This document shows positions 63,003-64,000 of a stretch of 64,000 nt of DNA, one piece after another. The notes beneath the pieces were generated by a model, which was given only the letters and a program-made list of their open reading frames with translations, searched no databases and was not told the origin of the DNA. Positions within the stretch are counted from its first letter, which is position 1. Each line of letters opens with the position of its first letter. The DNA is from Bacillota bacterium. GTDB lineage: Bacteria; Bacillota; Clostridia; Tissierellales; Tissierellaceae. Both the position numbers and the translations under genes were made by a program. The stretch lies in contig JAEWGC010000037.1 in the NCBI GenBank assembly GCA_023388495.1, forward strand, positions 186,001 to 250,000. Direction: 5' to 3'.

Positions 63003-63344
63003 TTAATCTCTCATACCATAGATTTTTCCAATCGGTAGAGTAAACATCAATCCTACACCTGGTTTTTTCATATCTCCTAATATTTCCTTAACAGCTTTAA
63101 CTGCATCCTCTAATACCTCATCATCTTCAATAACAGTAAATATAGTTTTATTATAAGGTCTAGAATCATCTAGTAAGTTTCTTAAGGCTCCAAGGAATGG
63201 CAAGTCCTTCCCTCCATTAGTTAGTGCACTTCCCATACCTTGACTATCCAGTATAGTAGCTCCCTTTACACCTACATCTACAAATGCATCTAAAATTTCA
63301 TCTAAATATTCAACCTCATTAAGGACTAAAAATAAAATATTCAT
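63003..63344 (-). CDS. PII-like (NifI/CutA-fold) protein beside an antiporter
   Basis: 113 aa. Layout beta-alpha-beta with a central loop: NILFLVLNEVEYLDEILDAF, VDVGVKGATILDSQGMGSAL, TIFTVIEDDEVLEDAVKAV, MFTLPIGKIYGM. The GATILDSQGMG segment is shared with PII-like proteins found next to CPA-type antiporters. These are thought to bind nucleotides and gate the neighbour. It starts 22 bp after the antiporter gene ends. Confidence 0.75.
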   Translation of the reverse strand: MNILFLVLNEVEYLDEILDAFVDVGVKGATILDSQGMGSALTNGGKDLPFLGALRNLLDDSRPYNKTIFTVIEDDEVLEDAVKAVKEILGDMKKPGVGLMFTLPIGKIYGMRD

Positions 63345-63366
63345 ATAATCACCTATCCTTTCTCCT

Positions 63367-64000
63367 TTAGGCCGTTACTTCCTTTTTACTTCTTTTATTA
63401 GTCTTTTCCTTAATCATTCCATCTACTTCTCCTGCCTTTGTAATGGCAATCTTAGCTAATATAGGTCCTACTATTTCATATACCAATACGCTAAATAGTA
63501 TTACCGTAATTATAGAATCACTAAGATGAGGTAATTCTTTCCTAACTACCATGGATAGACCTATGGAAATCCCACCCTGAGTAAGTAAGCTCATACCTAA
63601 ATACTTAACTATTTTTTCCTCAGAGCCTACTGCCTTAGCACCTAAAGTTGCTCCTATATATTTACCCGATGCCCTAGCTATAATATATCCAATGCCTATT
63701 GCTCCTACTGTAAATAAAACTTTTGTATTTAAACTAGCTCCTGCAATAGTAAAAAATAATAGGTTAATTGGTGGAGTAAATTCACCAATTGCGTTGAATA
63801 CCCTGTTAGCATTTTGTTTTAAATTAACTAAAGTAGCTCCTACCATCATACATGTAAGTAAAGGAGAAACCTTAAAATAATTAGCAGCTCCAGTACCTAT
63901 AAGGATAAATCCTATAGTCATAATAAGTAATTCCTCATTATGCTTTGCCTTCTTTATTACATAGGTCATTATTATACCTATAACTAATCCCAAGAAAATA
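63367..64000 (-). CDS. CPA-type cation:proton antiporter, C-terminal part
   Basis: The frame is open through the right edge (…IFLGLVIG), so the start lies outside. The visible 210 residues have six or so membrane helices: MTIGFILIGTGAANYFKVSP, MMVGATLVNLK, LLFFTIAGASLNTK, YIGATLGAKAVGSEEKIVKY, LGMSLLTQGGISIGLSMVV. This fits the Na+/H+ exchanger-type CPA2 family. The end has a basic cytosolic tail. It stands upstream of a PII-like gene on the same strand. Confidence 0.82.
   Translation of the reverse strand, partial: IFLGLVIGIIMTYVIKKAKHNEELLIMTIGFILIGTGAANYFKVSPLLTCMMVGATLVNLKQNANRVFNAIGEFTPPINLLFFTIAGASLNTKVLFTVGAIGIGYIIARASGKYIGATLGAKAVGSEEKIVKYLGMSLLTQGGISIGLSMVVRKELPHLSDSIITVILFSVLVYEIVGPILAKIAITKAGEVDGMIKEKTNKRSKKEVTA

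Overview
The window is low-GC, AT-rich DNA with strong GGAGG ribosome binding sites, tightly packed operons, T-box leaders, an FMN riboswitch, a CIRCE/HrcA operator and a DUF3787-type spore protein. This suggests a spore-forming anaerobic Clostridia (Tissierella/Clostridium-like) chromosome. I see no rRNA, tRNA, CRISPR array, intact prophage or intact insertion sequence. The gene content is mostly accessory: transporters with private regulators, acetyltransferases, resistance-like enzymes and many decayed genes.

Layout. 0-9.3 kb: an XRE/TPR regulator with a 50-aa peptide gene just upstream, GNAT enzymes, a flavin reductase, an ABC exporter behind what reads as a macrolide-type translational attenuator (leader peptide with Arg-Leu-Arg), and several gene relics. 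9.4-13.9 kb: a lipoprotein flavocytochrome (FMN plus FAD domains) divergent from a LytS/YesN-type two-component system. 14-19.6 kb: a DUF2179 membrane protein, then an ArsR-like regulator with a long N-terminal extension and two ABC exporters in one overlapping operon behind a promoter with tandem 20-bp repeats. 19.7-24.4 kb: a TrpXYZ-like amino-acid importer with two paralogous lipoprotein receptors, each with its own T-box; the specifiers read UUC (Phe) and UAC (Tyr). An IS982-like relic closes the locus. 24.4-32.6 kb: TldD/PmbA protease pair, a MerR-methyltransferase fusion with a textbook MerR promoter, an orphan zincin, unknown proteins and pseudogenes. 32.8-43.4 kb: DUF4177, membrane MutS-like ATPase, ANT(6)- and APH-like enzymes, RdgB/HAM1, MurI, a PAS-GGDEF protein, a YfbR-like HD enzyme, a short AI-2E-type protein, SpeE and SpeD.

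43.5-48.3 kb: ferritin-like protein, VanW, spore-type small proteins, then a decaying riboflavin operon. Its promoter and FMN riboswitch look intact, but RibD and RibE are fused by an in-frame deletion, RibB is frameshifted and RibA is missing. 48.3-58.1 kb: two GntR (YtrA-type) operons, an M48 protease, and a processive glycosyltransferase/HEAT-repeat pair divergent from a secreted glycoside-hydrolase-like protein. 58.6-64 kb: Hsp20 under CIRCE, a LiaF-like protein, ProC, an S41-like peptidase gene broken by one UGA, a holin-like protein, a PII-like protein and a CPA-type antiporter cut by the window edge.

The strongest findings are the Erm-like attenuator controlling an ABC exporter (4421-4530), the Phe-to-Tyr T-box specifier switch in a duplicated leader/receptor unit (19.67-22.55 kb), and the collapsed riboflavin operon under an intact riboswitch. 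The window also has an unusually high load of relics: about eleven broken genes in 64 kb, several by a single base.
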